This document shows positions 36,506-50,532 of a stretch of 64,000 nt of DNA, in pieces. How positions within the stretch are numbered: the first letter of the stretch is position 1; every line of letters starts with the position of its first letter. The notes beneath the pieces were generated by a model that was given only the letters and a program-made list of their open reading frames with translations, made no database searches and was not told the origin of the DNA. Made by a program: the position numbers and the translations under genes. The stretch comes from Hymenolepis diminuta (lineage: Eukaryota; Platyhelminthes; Cestoda; Cyclophyllidea; Hymenolepididae). The DNA is taken from NCBI GenBank assembly GCA_900708905.1, contig CAADRB010000015.1, forward strand, positions 2,127,820 to 2,191,819, given 5' to 3'.

Positions 36506-39500
36506 AAATGCGCGAACTGAACCTTGAAAGTTAACAGAAGTTGAGAGTATGCAAAATGTATTATGGATTTTTGGGTTTTATTATGACACCTAAAATGATT
36601 TTTCTAAGTAAATATCAAAATTAAGTAACTTCTATGATTTCAAGATTTCAAAATTCAACCTTGATTTAGTTTTCCAGTTCACCAGTTTCTGAAATAATGA
36701 CCTTAACTTATAAATTTCTTAATTATCTAACTCACACAAAGAGCTATTTCTCAAAAGAATATTTGTTATAGGTAAATAGTTTTCACATCCACAAAATATG
36801 ATACAAATGGCGTGATTTTCTATTTGATTAACACCAAAAATTACCAAATAGACGGTGGTTTTGAATTTAAAAAAATTACAGGACGGATTAATACAGTCAG
36901 TGGATTCATAAAAGGAGAATAAAAAGAGATACTGTCCAATTAAACCTTAAATTAGTTTTTTCTTCTTCCTAAACACACAAACACAACCCCACTGAGAATC
37001 ATTTTTAACAAATTAATTCATTGTTTATTTAATGAATTGTCCCGTTTTTGGCTAAATGGACCACCCATCCAAGTAGGTAGGCAAGCAAAGTCCGCTCACT
37101 GGGTCTCTTTCTCCTTCACATTTTTATCATTAAAAATTGTGAATTAAATGAAAAACTAGAATACATTTGTTTTCAAAATGGACCAATGTTATATTTTTTA
37201 CAAATAGCTGTATAGGTGTAAAATAAAAGAGCTCGAGCCCCAAACCTTATGTAAATAAAAAATATATACGTATAATTTGATACAAATAAACAATCTGAAT
37301 AAAAGTCTTTTGTAAGGATATCATGAATTAAAATATCTGTCAAATATCTTGGGCAAAACACATTAATACAACAAAAATTACAAAATGGTTATTTCAGTAA
37401 TGTATTTTGGATCTTAGATAAAGTAAGGTTCTCCTGATTTCCTGACTCTCAATGTTATTGCACCATTTACTCTTTAAAGCTGAAACATCCTTCTCTTTTT
37501 ACATGCATAGATGAAAAACTCCGGACTTTTTGCTGTGTTATGATAAGTATATAGTAAATATATCAGCGTTCCAGATTATCGTATGAGATATATACTTGGT
37601 CCCGACAGACTATAAAATGACAATATAAACCAGAATAGGTGGCATATAAAATCGGATTTATGCAAATAATGGCTCTTTTGTCTTACGCATATATTATAAT
37701 ATTAATAAAAACGTCTTGTGGGAATTGCTCATCATCTTTATGGTTTTCCTTTCTTTGTCATGGAAGCAAAACGAGAATTTAACTAATTTTTATTTTCAAT
37801 TTCCCAGTCAAAATCTAATTGTTTCAATTAGACACAAATTATTAGAAAAATTATTTTAGAATCTAAAACTTATTGCTGATAATTTGAGCAGATTTGATTA
37901 AATTAAGTCATATTCATCTTTGTACGAAAAATATTGATTTTCAGTTTACAGAAATGAAAATCAATTTGTCGCCGGTTCAAGTCTCCAAAGAGAACTGTGC
38001 TCAAATTCAGTGTTTAGCCAAATGAACCAGATTACACGTAAAGATACATAAATGGATTGAAATTAAGGACAAATTTTCAATGCCCTAATAAGCAGAATAC
38101 ATATTCGAATAGTGATTATAAATACTGTTGTCAAGTTTCCCTTAAAAGTATACGTCAATGTATTCATGTTGACTATGTGGTAAAATAATACATTTTGCGA
38201 TAAGATAATGACTAATTTCTATTTTATGCTAATATTAGTAGGTGGATGTGGATGAGTATCCTACGTTCTCTCTGTCTGTGGTCACGAAAGAAAATGCCGA
38301 CTCGTTTCATAGGGAGAAGGAAAGAAATCCATTAAGTGATGGAAATTAAGGGGTGGGGGTTAAGACGAGACTATTCCCAGACAGTCCCATCGAAAAATTC
38401 GACTGGTGGTCATAAACAAACGAGCAAGTAAGGAAGAGCCTGTTTGTTAGCCGGTGTAAGAGCGGATGCGGCGCATCAAATAAACCGCCACAGAAACTCC
38501 CCTATCTCACACCCATTTATCAACATCTTATTTATGTCTCCCTCTCTCAACTCTCTCGTGATGATCAAAGGAAACCGACACTACCACACCACTGGACAGC
38601 CCACTCTCTGATATAACCCGAAAATGTGTCAAAACAATGTAGATATGAAGGGAACTTATTCTCATAATGAATACACATGTGTATATGGGAATCCAGGCTA
38701 GTGATTGATGCTAGTAGTCATGTAGTTATTTGATTTGGTAATTTACTATCGACCTCACACATTCACCCAAGGCACACTTTTTCACCTTCCTTCAAGACAC
38801 TACCACGAATGAAGCTGCCATGGAGAAAGTGATATCCGTTAATATTACTCCATTATTTACCGAATCCAAACGCTAATATGATTAAAGACATAACAAAATG
38901 GGGAATAGGAAGGCTACTCTAAGGGCTAGAGGGGAAAAAAGCTAGACTGGATTCAAGGATTTTTAAATCGTGGCCCATACTCGTAAACTCCCTCGTTTGG
39001 AACATTTCAGCAGCTCATTAAGACAATTTAAGAGGTTTTTAATGTGGGTCTTTCAAAGGGAGGGGAAAGCTTTCTTCTCTAAAAATCATAAAATAAATTC
39101 GTGTTCGTAAAAATATTATGTTCGTTCGTGGAAAGTGATTATTTCGAATGAAAATGTGGCAAAAAGAATTGGCGGCTTTTTAGAAGGATGTGTGGCAGAA
39201 GCTCAGCTTCAAACATAAATCGGCTTTTTGATTTAATTGGATAATTTAAAAGGGGAATTTTTTGTGTATGTCAACCCGAAACAGCACTTAACGGAAGATA
39301 GGAAGTGAATTATCAGCGGATAAAACATTTCAGTTTGGGCGAATTTGATAATTAAAATTATTCAGAAGTTTAGTAAAGTTAATTATTCATTTGAAACATT
39401 TGCCCACATTTTAAGCAATATTTAGCAAAAATAACCACGTTTACCTTTCTTTCAACGCAACAGTCTTGTATGCATTTTCAATTAATTCATTTATAATTTA

Positions 39501-41194
39501 TTCTATGGGATTTAAAAACTGACAAATTTTTCTGCTTTGAAATTTTTCTCAGATTTTCCTTTACTAATATATCTTATTTAATGTTGCTTTAAAACGATTC
39601 TAATTTAATAATGAGAAAATTTTTTAAAGATTTCATTTTAGTTCTAATTTTTCAACAAAATAAATATCATGCGGTGAAGACGCATTTTTCCCTATTTGTA
39701 TTAAAAATGGGCTCGGTAAAATGATAAATAATTAACTTTCGTTAAAGAGTTTGATTTACTAGTTTGCTTTTACCCAATAAATATCGCAATTTTGTTTTAA
39801 TAAAATCACAACGTAGGAAACATTTTAATCATAATAACGCGAAAGTTTCATTCAAGATGAATACCAGTTCATATTATTTGGTCGCATTTTGATGCTTGAT
39901 ATTTCAAAACATGAATTGAAGTTGCATATTATCTCAATATCATAATTCCGAAGATGATTCTTTCAAAATTTGTAAATTTCGAAGGTATTTCTCATTAATT
40001 AATTTATTGAATGGGCCATATCGTATGTGTTTAAGTCACCAGCTTCTGTAATACCAGTTTATGGTTAAAGTCGGATAGGATCGTGAATCATTATTTAGGG
40101 ATTAGCGTTTCCTGAAACTTCCCCCTTAAAGGAGGAAAACATGTCATAATCCCATTTGGTCAAACAATAACGTGGTTATGATCTCCTGTAGATCATATAA
40201 TCTACTACGTGCTAAGTCATAACACCTGCATATAAAATAGATCTTTGCATCTCAAGGTTCAAGCTATAATTAATTTTGTGTCAAAGTCACTAAAAAAGAG
40301 AAATTGAGAAATTAGAGATAAAAATGCATAAAAGATATACTGAAGTGATTAAAAAATAAAATTTAATTATATCAAATGATTTTCATAAAATTTTTTTAAA
40401 AATGATTAAGAAAATGTAGAGTAATCCAAAAGAATGACAGTTTAATAAATACGAATATGAAACCGAGCAGTTCGTAAACTTATTTTATTGATATTAATGA
40501 ACCCAATCAGTTGGACGAATAATTAAATGGTAAGTAAATTTGAATTAATTAAACTGAAAGAAAATCTGTTTCTAGAAACAGCAGATCTCATACACTATTA
40601 TTCTGCACTTTCCCAGAAGCTTATTCTTATTCCATGTGTACTCTGCACTATGCTACTGCAATGACAAAGAGTTTGAAAAAAAATCTTTTCACTTGAGATG
40701 AAAATTTTGAAAATCTTATGTATTTTAATGTAAAAATATTATGAGTTCAATGCACTTCTTGAATATTTTCAACCTATCAAATAAGAGAGTAATTTGATTC
40801 TAAGAAGCTTGCAATTAATGACTGAATAAAAAGAATGTAAATTAAATAATAGTCAAGTAAGTAATACATAATTAAATTTCAAAACAGCGGACCAATATAT
40901 TTTTGATTAAGAAGTAATAATTATATCGAGTAATTTGGAAAGTAAAAAAATCAAATTCTTAAAAGTGCAATATCGATATAAATTATTAGAATTCCAAATC
41001 AGAACTATTTGAAATAATTTTTTAATCTGATCTAACGCTAATGGAAATATTTTTAATGAGAGCCAATATTTCTATTTTATCGATCATTTGATGACTGGAA
41101 ATTTGCATTATGTTCATAGCCAGGGTTGCATTAGTTTTTTGCATACGCAATATTGAGCGAACCTCAGTTAGAACTTTAGTCTCATATATGTATA

Positions 41195-41350
41195 TATAGG
41201 CTTTATATAGTCCCGTAAGAGGGGTGGCATGGACAGGTGGAATGATTCCAGATATCGCCACGGGGAAGTTGAACTCTTGCAACGCTCATTCAAGAACCAC
41301 TTTATTGGCTTATTCCAATGATTAAAATAGACCACTTGATTACTGACGAT
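41195..41350 (-). mobile_element. Second copy of the 12-kb LTR promoter family (U3 with TATA)
   Basis: On the minus strand AGTGGTCTATTTTAATCATT, TGGAATCATTCCACCTGTC and the TATA box CTATATAAAG (41210-41201) line up with the same landmarks at 11935-12100. Downstream similarity fades quickly, so R-U5 is truncated or highly diverged. No coding relic was seen beside it. Confidence 0.5.
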
Positions 41351-42410
41351 GGTTATCAACAGAGAGATGAGGTCGCAGTAGGGTCAACCACTTAAACCGT
41401 AGGGTCGGAATAATTAAATCTCAGTGATTAGTGATTACATAAATGAAAATTTTGGAAACTCGTAGGGATTCATCCTTCAACATTCCTCATCAATTGTTCC
41501 CTTTTCACTTCTGAGGTTATTCTTGGACGGTCAAATTTTGGTATGATTTTTAAGATAACACTTTAAGGAATCTTTAATGAAACGAAAATGCTGGGCGTAT
41601 CCAACAACTCATTAGGAAAGAAACGAAACTATTACTGTTAATTTAATATTCCGTTTATTGATAAAGATAGTGCACACTATAATATTTGAGTAAAGTTATG
41701 ATATGGCGAAGAGTATAAAAAGATTTGTTCAATAGCATTCGGAGATTTTTTGTCCACTCCGAAGAATATGTTGGTTTCACCCGCTTCTTGTATATGACAA
41801 CAAAACAGGTTGTCATTGGTCTCTCTCAACTGTTTATTAAAGATAATAACTATAAAGTCATCTTATTAGCTTACTAGGGCCAAATAATATATAGTTTTGC
41901 TTTAAAATGCAAATGATATGATATAACACGAATTATCATTTAATCTCTCTTGAGAGCTAACAAAATTTCTTATCAAAATCAAGTTGGAACTTGATATATC
42001 GTAATTTGATTCAGGTAAAAAGATATGCATAAATAAATGGCAGATTGTAAAACTGTCTGGAGCTGCATGCACCGGCATACTACCAAGTGTGAAGGACTAC
42101 TTTCATTACCTGAGGACATCGCCCATCCCGAGACAAAAAATAAACTCTGCGGCTTTGATCATTGACTGTCGGCGCCCTGTCAATTCTAAATTCCAGTTTT
42201 TCATATATCCCATAACCAATAAGTTTCGTATGCATTATTGAAAATGATCTTCGCTTGATCTCGTCAGACTGTTACTAAATAAATTGAACAGCACATTTCA
42301 AGTTTAGCAATCACAAGATGCAAATGTTGTAGGATGGTAATTTTTAGGGTTTTGGCATTTCTAATCTTTTAACAACTTCACATTAGATACTGATTTATTG
42401 TAACGTCATT

Positions 42411-42602
42411 CGGGTGCAAAGATATGCGCAAATAAATCTCAAATACCACCAGCTCATTCTCAAGGATACTGTTCTATTCGACAATGCTAGGTGGAAAACA
42501 TCAATGTCTACTGAAGCTGTCAGAGCTATCAAAAAGCTTTACATCTTCTTAGGATATCGACTTCTTGAAAGGCGAACTTTCAGACAAAATTACATCTCCT
42601 GA
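42411..42602 (+). mobile_element. Tc1/mariner-like transposase fragment (tentative)
   Basis: The open frame contains YAQINLKYHQLI, DTVLFDNARWKTSMST and LGYRLLERRTF. In mariner transposases the second catalytic Asp lies in a block like LFHDNARPHTS, followed about 15 residues later by LGWELLPHPPYSPD; the present pieces match that spacing loosely. No start, third catalytic residue or terminal inverted repeats were found. The codons just before it (about 42411-42441) are nearly repeated at 42012-42042. Confidence 0.33.
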
Positions 42603-43297
42603 GTCACTCGTCTCAAACGTGATCTGAAGCGAACTCTGCATGTGACGAGGCGAGAGTGATACCACCCCTCAGGGTGTGCGAATGGAGGTCACTCGTGGAT
42701 TCACATGTTTTCGCGTGTGGTAATTAATTTAGGGCGACGTAGTGACCACCGTGACACCAGATCCACTTAACAGGGTCGTTTAAACATCCTGATTAATTGG
42801 ATTTTAATTGTACTCCTTAAGGTGACGTAGTGTCTTCTTTAGATCATAAGACATACGTGACTTCTTCTAGTTTGAAAATAAAAAAATGTTCTGTAATCTC
42901 TTTTGATTTGGAAGAAAATAAATTCTCAGGTGTGAAAATATAATGAAAAACAGAATGGGGAAACGAAATTGAATCTCATTATTCACTTATGAAAGAAATA
43001 ATATTGAAGTACGATTTTAATAAATGTACTCTGAATATTCTGAGTAACTCTGAATAAGATTTAGTAGCTCAAACTTAAAATTTTACAAGATTATTCTTGC
43101 CTTTGTTTCATAAGAAGAAACTACGAAATGCTTCCTTAATGGTTGCTTTAATATCATATTGATATGGTAGTTACTACAGCTATTATGGTCAAAAATTAAT
43201 AAGCAAGGTTTATAAAAGGTCTTTAATCCAAAATGTCTTCAACAACCCGAGTATTCGCTCGATTATTGCGAAAGATGATATTAGCTATCAATTCTGG

Positions 43298-43340
43298 TAT
43301 ATATATATATATATATATATATATTGATATTGATATTGAA
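43298..43340. repeat. (TA)n microsatellite followed by (TTGATA)n
   Basis: 27 nt of alternating TA, then about three TTGATA units. The 76-codon open frame running through it is an artefact of the repeat. Confidence 0.9.
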
Positions 43341-45064
43341 CGCAAACTGACAAGAGCTCAGAGAAATTTGGAGACTTGTTCTTGCTCTGGAAATAAATTA
43401 CAAATTGCACTTAAATATCAAAATAACTTTTTAAATGTGAAAGAAACAGTACTTAGTATTTAGATAGAAGTTGAATTTAATAAAGGTTTTCGTAGATAAT
43501 TTTAAAGGAAAATTTCTAGACATTCAAACTACCTTGGTAAAATATAACAAGTGCAGATAGTTTAATAAATGGGGAGTTATTGCGATAATCTCTATTATCT
43601 CCTATCGACTATGACTCGCAATCCCTTGATTATTCTTTTAATACTCATATAAATACCTCTTTTTTTAGATGTACTAAATGTATCTTTGGAATTACATCTG
43701 GAATCTCTATCTCTCAAAAGGGGAGGCAAACAGAACTTAAGTAATAGGATGGGGTGTAAAAAGTATGAAAATACGTTTGTGAGCTATCAGTTGGTCCAAA
43801 AGATCTCTTTGCTGAATAGAAATCCGTGTTCCCTCACATTTTAAAAGCCAGAACTTTCCTTTTTATTTTAAAATGGATTATATAAAACACCAGATTTTGT
43901 TTGTGAAATCAGACAAATCTGAATTTCCCATTAGTAAACATTGTCCCGCATTGAATGCTGAGTTATATGATAATCTTTATTGCATAATCTCAATTATAAT
44001 ATTTTAGTGATATGAGGCTTCACTCCCATCACTGCAGACAAAAAGCATAAATTTCTCGCTGTCTGATATACATGAAACATTTTAATTTCATCATTAATTA
44101 AAAACGCAGAGCATGGAACATTAAATCTCGCGGCAAGTCTCTCGTGTTTTGATCTGCTCCATAAAGCTCGCGCTTATCTTCTCTTGGCAAATGTGATTCT
44201 AACATTTGGCCTCTTAATTTTTCAGATAAAATTGTAATAAAATGTAAACGTGTTTCGCAAAAGGCCAAATTTGTATTCTATATTTGTTTTATTAAAGATA
44301 TTTATTTCTCATAAAATTTATTAAATAATAAGGTGTCAAAGGCTCTAAACAAGAGTGGAATTTTGTATAAAAATGATTTTATGATAAATTATGTGTTCTA
44401 CACTTCAAACGATTCTTTTCAATGGAACGTACAATAAATAGCCATTAAAGTAAAAATAAAATAATGTTAATTTGTTTTATTGTGATAATAAAATGAAAAA
44501 TTAATGTGCATGATTTGAAATATAATGGTGTTGGAGCTAATTTGCGATATCGGTTAAAATCAAACCGTAAATGTCAACTCTTCTAAAATTAGTACATGTA
44601 ACAAGTTTTTATCAATATTAAATAGAAAGAAAATTCTAAGTTTATTGAAAAGCACACTCACCACTCATTTTGAGCTGGGCAGTTCACTTTAAAATGAGTT
44701 ATTTGATTTAAGAAGATATTAGTGAATAGAGGTAGCGTGATCAACTATGCAATTAAATTAACTAGTCCGAATTTTTTTTGCTTTAATTCCCCGGACAGCC
44801 AAGGATCGAATAGAGGAATGTGAACCTTGGAATATTCAAAGATTAAAGGTGAACTATATTTCTTAAGAGAAGGTGGGCAACTAAGTACATTCAGAAATCG
44901 AATGAAGCAGGACACTTGATGCTCAGACTTCATTGCCAACTTCTCATTGAATTTTCTTTAGTCTCAGTCCTTTTAGACGATTTTGCTAGTCCTTGTGTTT
45001 AGATTTATTCCCATTAGTAAAACAATTTTTTGGTTTACTCATTATTGTATTAATAATCACGTTC

Positions 45065-45185
45065 ATAGGTAGATCTATTTGACATGTCATTCACTGGATG
45101 CACATCAAAGAATATCGATCTTGTGACCTCCAAACTGACAGACTTGCATATTTAACGCAATTCCACAGAGGAGTGCAATAATGTC
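45065..45185 (-). mobile_element. SINE-family head fragment
   Basis: On the minus strand AAGTCTGTCAGTTTGGAGGT, CACAAGATCGATATTC (B box decayed) and TGTGCATCCAGTGAATGACA follow the family order seen at 28.1 and 17.4 kb. The body is missing. Confidence 0.45.
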
Positions 45186-48100
45186 TATTCGAGTTTACAT
45201 ATTCAATTCCAGTAACAAATTTTGCTTTATCGGCTCTTTTCAAAATTGTATGTACCGACTTCATAAGAGTAGATGTCTTTCGAGATAGGTTTTAATTATC
45301 TAATTCTTCATGCAAGGAAAACTTCTTATGTAAACTTTTAAGTAATGCCGACTGTTGCATGACAAAATATGCAGCATACAAGCTTGTAGACATAAGCATC
45401 TCTGAAAAAAAGATAGAAAAACAGATGTCAATCATTAGGTGAAAATTCTCTCTCCCAGACTCCAAGATGAATAAACGTTACTGAAAATGCAGACGCTTTT
45501 TGCACCCTCTGTTTGACTTGATACATTCCTGTCAATTATCTGACAATTTGACAAGTTAGAATTAAATTTTATCAATGAAAATTTGGATTCAGTAAAATTT
45601 TGACTATTGGAGGCTGACAAGACTCAAAAGGTTATAAAATATTAGGCAATCATTCAACTTAAATTATATTTGTCCAAAGATTTATAAATTAAATTTATTT
45701 TCCAAATTTAATGTAATTTTTCTTTTTTATCTCCAAATGTTGGTCTTATATTTAATATCTTTAAATGGGACCAGGATTTTCCTCAAAGACAAGAAAGAAA
45801 AAACTGAGTTTGAATGATTTGGAACAAAGTCATAAAGGCATGGACACGTTTAGTCTTTTACTCTCTTTTGATTACAAATAGTAAAAATGGGTTTGAATTT
45901 GTTTGATATTGATATTAAAGATGAGATATTTTAGTTATTGGTGGAAAACAACTTTTTACGAAAATTAATTCAATAAATTTCAAAATATTAGTAACCCAGC
46001 AAAATTTGCTTCATTTTCATTGGTCACAAGATAATTGAATGGTTTAACAGGTTCTAGTGAAAGTTAGTTGAAATGAAGGATTTTTGGTCAAACTTGTTGT
46101 TGTTCTACCGGTTTTGCTCAATAAATTAATAGTCTAATGAGAAAAAAGGTACAATTAAATTGAAGAAATTATCGTCTTTTCATGCTTCTTCGAAATTCAT
46201 TGAGATAGAAATAGGATAAAGAATATGGTTCTGGTGCTCGTCTTACGAGAGCACATATCAATACGCAACCTAAGAGGAGAAGATTTATGGAGGGGTTAGA
46301 AAGGAGTGAAATCACTATGCAATGGGCGAAAAATTGGACAAGTCGATTTACTGTTTAAAAGAATAGTTAAGGAATATAGAATTAGTTAAGGTTACCAAAC
46401 GATATTGTTTTTCGGGAAATTACCAAGTTGAAGTAAAACAAAATTTCTCGTATATAAGTTAGTTAAAGTTAAGCTAAAGGTGGAAACGACAAGAAAATTT
46501 ATCCAACTCTGGAGGGTTTGGCGAAGATCCCATTAAATTAAGTAAGGCGGTTTCTGATGAAAGGTGGTATTTTTCAGCTCTCTCTTGAAATTTTTTTAAA
46601 GAAGGATTCGATCTCTTAAAGGTCACTTATTTCCACCTTTTACTCATAACATCAGTTAAGTACATCTGGAGTCCGCTCATCTCGGCTTGGGAGATGGTCG
46701 ATAACATTGATGGACAGGTCTAATGTAACGACATTAGGAAACGTGCACACATCCAAGAATATGATGGACAACGCCAGTTAAGTGATTGATGCAGACCAAA
46801 GAATAATTAATAGAATATTTTGAGAAATGATTTGGTATTCAGAACTTTAGAGACTTAAAGCATATTTTAGATAAAAAATATATCGCAAAATCTTCCAGTT
46901 ATCATTAGAAGTTCCAAGAAATGGACATTTTTACATCGGAGCTAGGCGTAAAAATCCTATGCATTCAATATGCTGGGTAAGTTCAAAGTCATTTAATTTT
47001 ACAACTTGCCAGACTAGTATAGTGCAACGAGCTTGGTTGATGATGGTAAGATGGAATAAAAAGATGAAAATGTGTCTTGCTATTTTTACTAAATTATCTT
47101 TTATGCATTTCATCCTTGCTGAGCATCATAGATTTTTAATGTTAACTTAGGTGGAGCAGTAGTCAAATGGAATATGTGACATCCAAACCGCATCGTTCGA
47201 AGCCTCAACGTCAAGATGAGCACTCATCTTTAAAAATATAGATTTTGAAGCCGTAATAATAACTGCTAATCAAAAACCATTAATTTAGAATCCTATCGAA
47301 ACATTTGCCGTAATCATAAAACACTAATTTAGTTAAAGGCCATAGTTCACGGCATCATACCCGAGCGTCTCAAAGTTCACATTATCAGGATTTGACCTAC
47401 TGAATATGGCACTTCCTGATAAGTTCAAAACTTTTTGACCAGCCCATTCAAATCGGTAGTTGGTCCGACCTGTCCGAAAAATTGTTAATTCTAATAGAAA
47501 TAACATCCACACCTGCAAATTTGCTATTTTGTCTGTCTAAGTTAGGACAAAGGTGAAAAGGAAATCATATATACTCAACCCTGATTTCATTTCCACATTT
47601 TCTATGCACTAATAAACAATCTTTAGCAAATAATAGTTTTTTGCGACTAATTTTGACGTGACAAGCAAAGTTAAATTTTTTAAGACTAAAACTGCTGCCT
47701 GGGATGCCAAGATGTAGAATATAACAAAATACGAGAAAGCCGTTGCCAATCACAAAGAAACAGAGTTAAAGAACCAGACAAAAAGCTGCTTCGTTTAGCG
47801 AGGAGCTCCTTTGATGGACAGTGTCAAAACTGTTTCACCTGGCGACCATCGGTGCGTGTATTATATACACTAGCGATAAGTGACATCTCAGTCTACTCAA
47901 ATATTTCAGCTGAAGTCATATATAAATATATAGATATCTGTCATTACTGATGATTGTTTAAAGATGAACTTTTGGGTTAAGGTAACTTATCTTAGGTAAT
48001 AAAGCATATTGGTAATAATGTAGGTAAGGAGAAAAGTCTTGTAGGGAAATATACTAGTAAATGGTCCTGTAACTTTAAAGATTGGATAGGGGTCGATTAG

Positions 48101-50337
48101 AGTATGCGCTTTCTTCTGCAATCAGACAAAAGTCAACTGAATGAAATTACAAAAATACAAAAGAAAGCACACCCTTGCTTTTGAAAACCATAAAAATCAT
48201 AGTGAGATATTCACTCTTAATTTACCAGGACTTATCACGAAATAAATATCATACTTAAACCAAATGCCAATTTGGGGAAGGAAAAGCTATCTTGAAATAG
48301 ATTGCTTGTCTGAATAATTATCAATTAGATAATCAGACATGATTCAATTCTCATGAACAAGAAGAAAGACATAACGTGAATTTCTAACCGCTGAAACCAT
48401 TAGATATCTTCTCTCTACACAAAATGATTTTTAGTAGACATCCGTGAAGTTGAGAACCTATCGAACCTTACCGTTATCGTTCCTTTAATCACCATAGTGT
48501 AGTGCAATATAACAATAACTGAGTAGAAATATTCTAATTTTATTCACCAACATTCATTTATTCCTTACATTATATTTTTGTAAATTTTGATTTTGGCAAA
48601 TCACAACTGAATCCTTGTTTTACAACTCAGTTGGTAAAACAACTGGTAAGAATGGACAAGCTACTGACGTGCCAAAATGAGTGCAAGTAGCGTCTGCATT
48701 ATCAGGGTTATTTTTTTAATGGCTGAGGTGACTTTTCACTTTCTACTGGCATTTATAAATTATCGTTGATCATCTTATATGAATACAGTGTTAAGTAAGC
48801 AAGTAGGTATATGAGAGTGCATTATGCTACTTAATCGGTTTTTTAAGTAGTTGCATATGTGAAATTACGGTAGGGGTTCAGCTCCTGCTTACGAATATAC
48901 ACTGCGTTGGTGGTATTCCTTCCAGAAAAATTTTCGAAAATTCTTTTTAATTCCAACATGTAAGACATCCTTAGCCACCTCCTTTACCATCAGAATTGGA
49001 CCAAGGATTTGATTATCTATAATTAAGAATTCCATTAAAATACTGCAATTCTTAGTTCATTTCAGACGATAATAATCATGTTCTACCATTTTCTGATCAG
49101 CGATAGTTTAAAAGTGTATCAGAAGTAAGTGCTACATTGATATAAACGTTTTTGATGAAAAGGCTATCTGACATTTGACATGACTTAAAAATATGCCGTT
49201 GTCATTCAAAATGTTAAAAAAATGCAGCTGCAAAGCGAAGTTAGACTCACTAAAATAGATGTTTAATTGGCACTGTCAGTTATCCGTATCAATAATGTGC
49301 ACGTCGGAGACAGCTTGATTTCACTCCATTTTAAATAGCATCGAGGAGTCCATAGTCCGGTGGACTAAGATTAATCTTCCATTAATAGAAATTCATAGAC
49401 TTTTTCTATTGCAATACTTTTCATGAAAATCTGAGGGCATCTGAAAATAGGACTCTTGAAGGAGCTGGAGTTTGTCATATTTATGAAACCTTTTTCTCGG
49501 TGAACATTCGTAAATGATTGGAAAATTTCCTTGATCCATTTTATCAAAAGGTCTTTGGCCAGAATTTGCATATACCTTTTAATTGTACACATACAGAGGT
49601 GCTAAGAAATTGACAGGTGGAGAGTTCCATCTTGAAACCATGAGAATAATCATAGTACTAGTCATGATTATTGACTCTAAGTCACTGAGTGTGTCTTGAG
49701 TTGAGATTTTTGGAAAATTTTGCTTAGCCGAGTCTGTCTGAGAGTTTAGGAAAACGTAAGCTCGAATTTACCAAGTTCAAAAGATTCGGTAATGTCGATG
49801 CTCACATCCTCAGAAATAATGAGCTGTAAGTTAATATAAGTCGGATATAGACAAGATACTAGCAAAATAATTCAGCATGATCTTAACAAAGCAGAGTTAA
49901 CGAAACTACATTCCGCCAGCAGAAGACGAATTCTGTTAAGACTTGATTTAGCCTAAGAAAGAGATCGATTATGGAAGTTAGTTTAGAAATACTTTTGAAT
50001 TCGTGCCATCCCAGGATTCAAGAGCATCTAATACAAATGAGCTTTATACTATTTATACCTAATTAATGCTAGAATCAAGCCATAATTCTGCTCTAACTCT
50101 CACTCAATCAATTCTAGTTTATTGTCTTATTCGGATTTAAATTAAGCTGCTCTTTGCTTAAAGTTGCTTCGGATATGACACTTAGGATTTTGATCAAAGT
50201 TGGTAAGTAATTGGAGAAAATAATCGATCAATCAACATTAAACACGAATCCAACCAGATCGACTCAAACTTTTGTAACTTTTAGTGTCAACTATGTGTAA
50301 CAAATAAACTGGGCTCAATAAATGGTCTTTCCTGTGT

Positions 50338-50508
50338 TTATGAATTTTTAATAGACGTGATAAGAGGCCGTTGCCAATCACGAGGCGTAAGCGAACGCTC
50401 TAGCTCTTCGTAAAACTGCAGACTCTCAAACGGCTCGCTTTGGTGATAGGCAACGTCACGACTCCCGTTAAGGTTCGCTACACGCGGCGATGTGGGCGCG
50501 CTGTGTAA
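50338..50508 (-). CDS. Candidate terminal exon of an unrecognised gene
   Basis: On the minus strand GTTTTGTGTCAG|TTACACAGC opens LHSAPTSPRVANLNGSRDVA, FESLQFYEELERSLTPRDW and ends TSIKNS-stop (57 codons). Codons and dinucleotides are strikingly G+C- and CpG-rich compared with the flanks, which is unusual for a chance frame here. An alternative single-exon start is ATG at 50532 (MLIQVLCQ). No family recognised, no upstream partner exon identified, and no poly(A) hexamer close by on this strand. Confidence 0.3.
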   Translation of the reverse strand, partial: LHSAPTSPRVANLNGSRDVAYHQSEPFESLQFYEELERSLTPRDWQRPLITSIKNS

Positions 50509-50532
50509 CTGACACAAAACTTGTATGAGCAT

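Larger units (their letters stand above)
36506..50337. other. Gene desert, first part
   Basis: No supported coding sequence in about 14 kb apart from transposon scraps at 41.2 and 42.4 kb and SINE material at 45.1 kb. G+C-richer unique blocks occur at 38240-38660 (GGTGGGGGTTAAGACGAG, GCGGATGCGGCGCATC) and 44000-44250. GGCGACGTAGTG at about 42733 and GGTGACGTAGTG at about 42821 are near-identical. Confidence 0.4.

Noticed and set aside
43233..43463. 76-codon plus-strand frame
   Set aside because: Runs through the (TA)n microsatellite; the IYIYIYI core is a repeat artefact.
47333..47518. Minus-strand frame with NYRFEWAGQKVLNLSG
   Set aside because: Looks faintly protein-like, but has no good splice borders in phase and no family resemblance.
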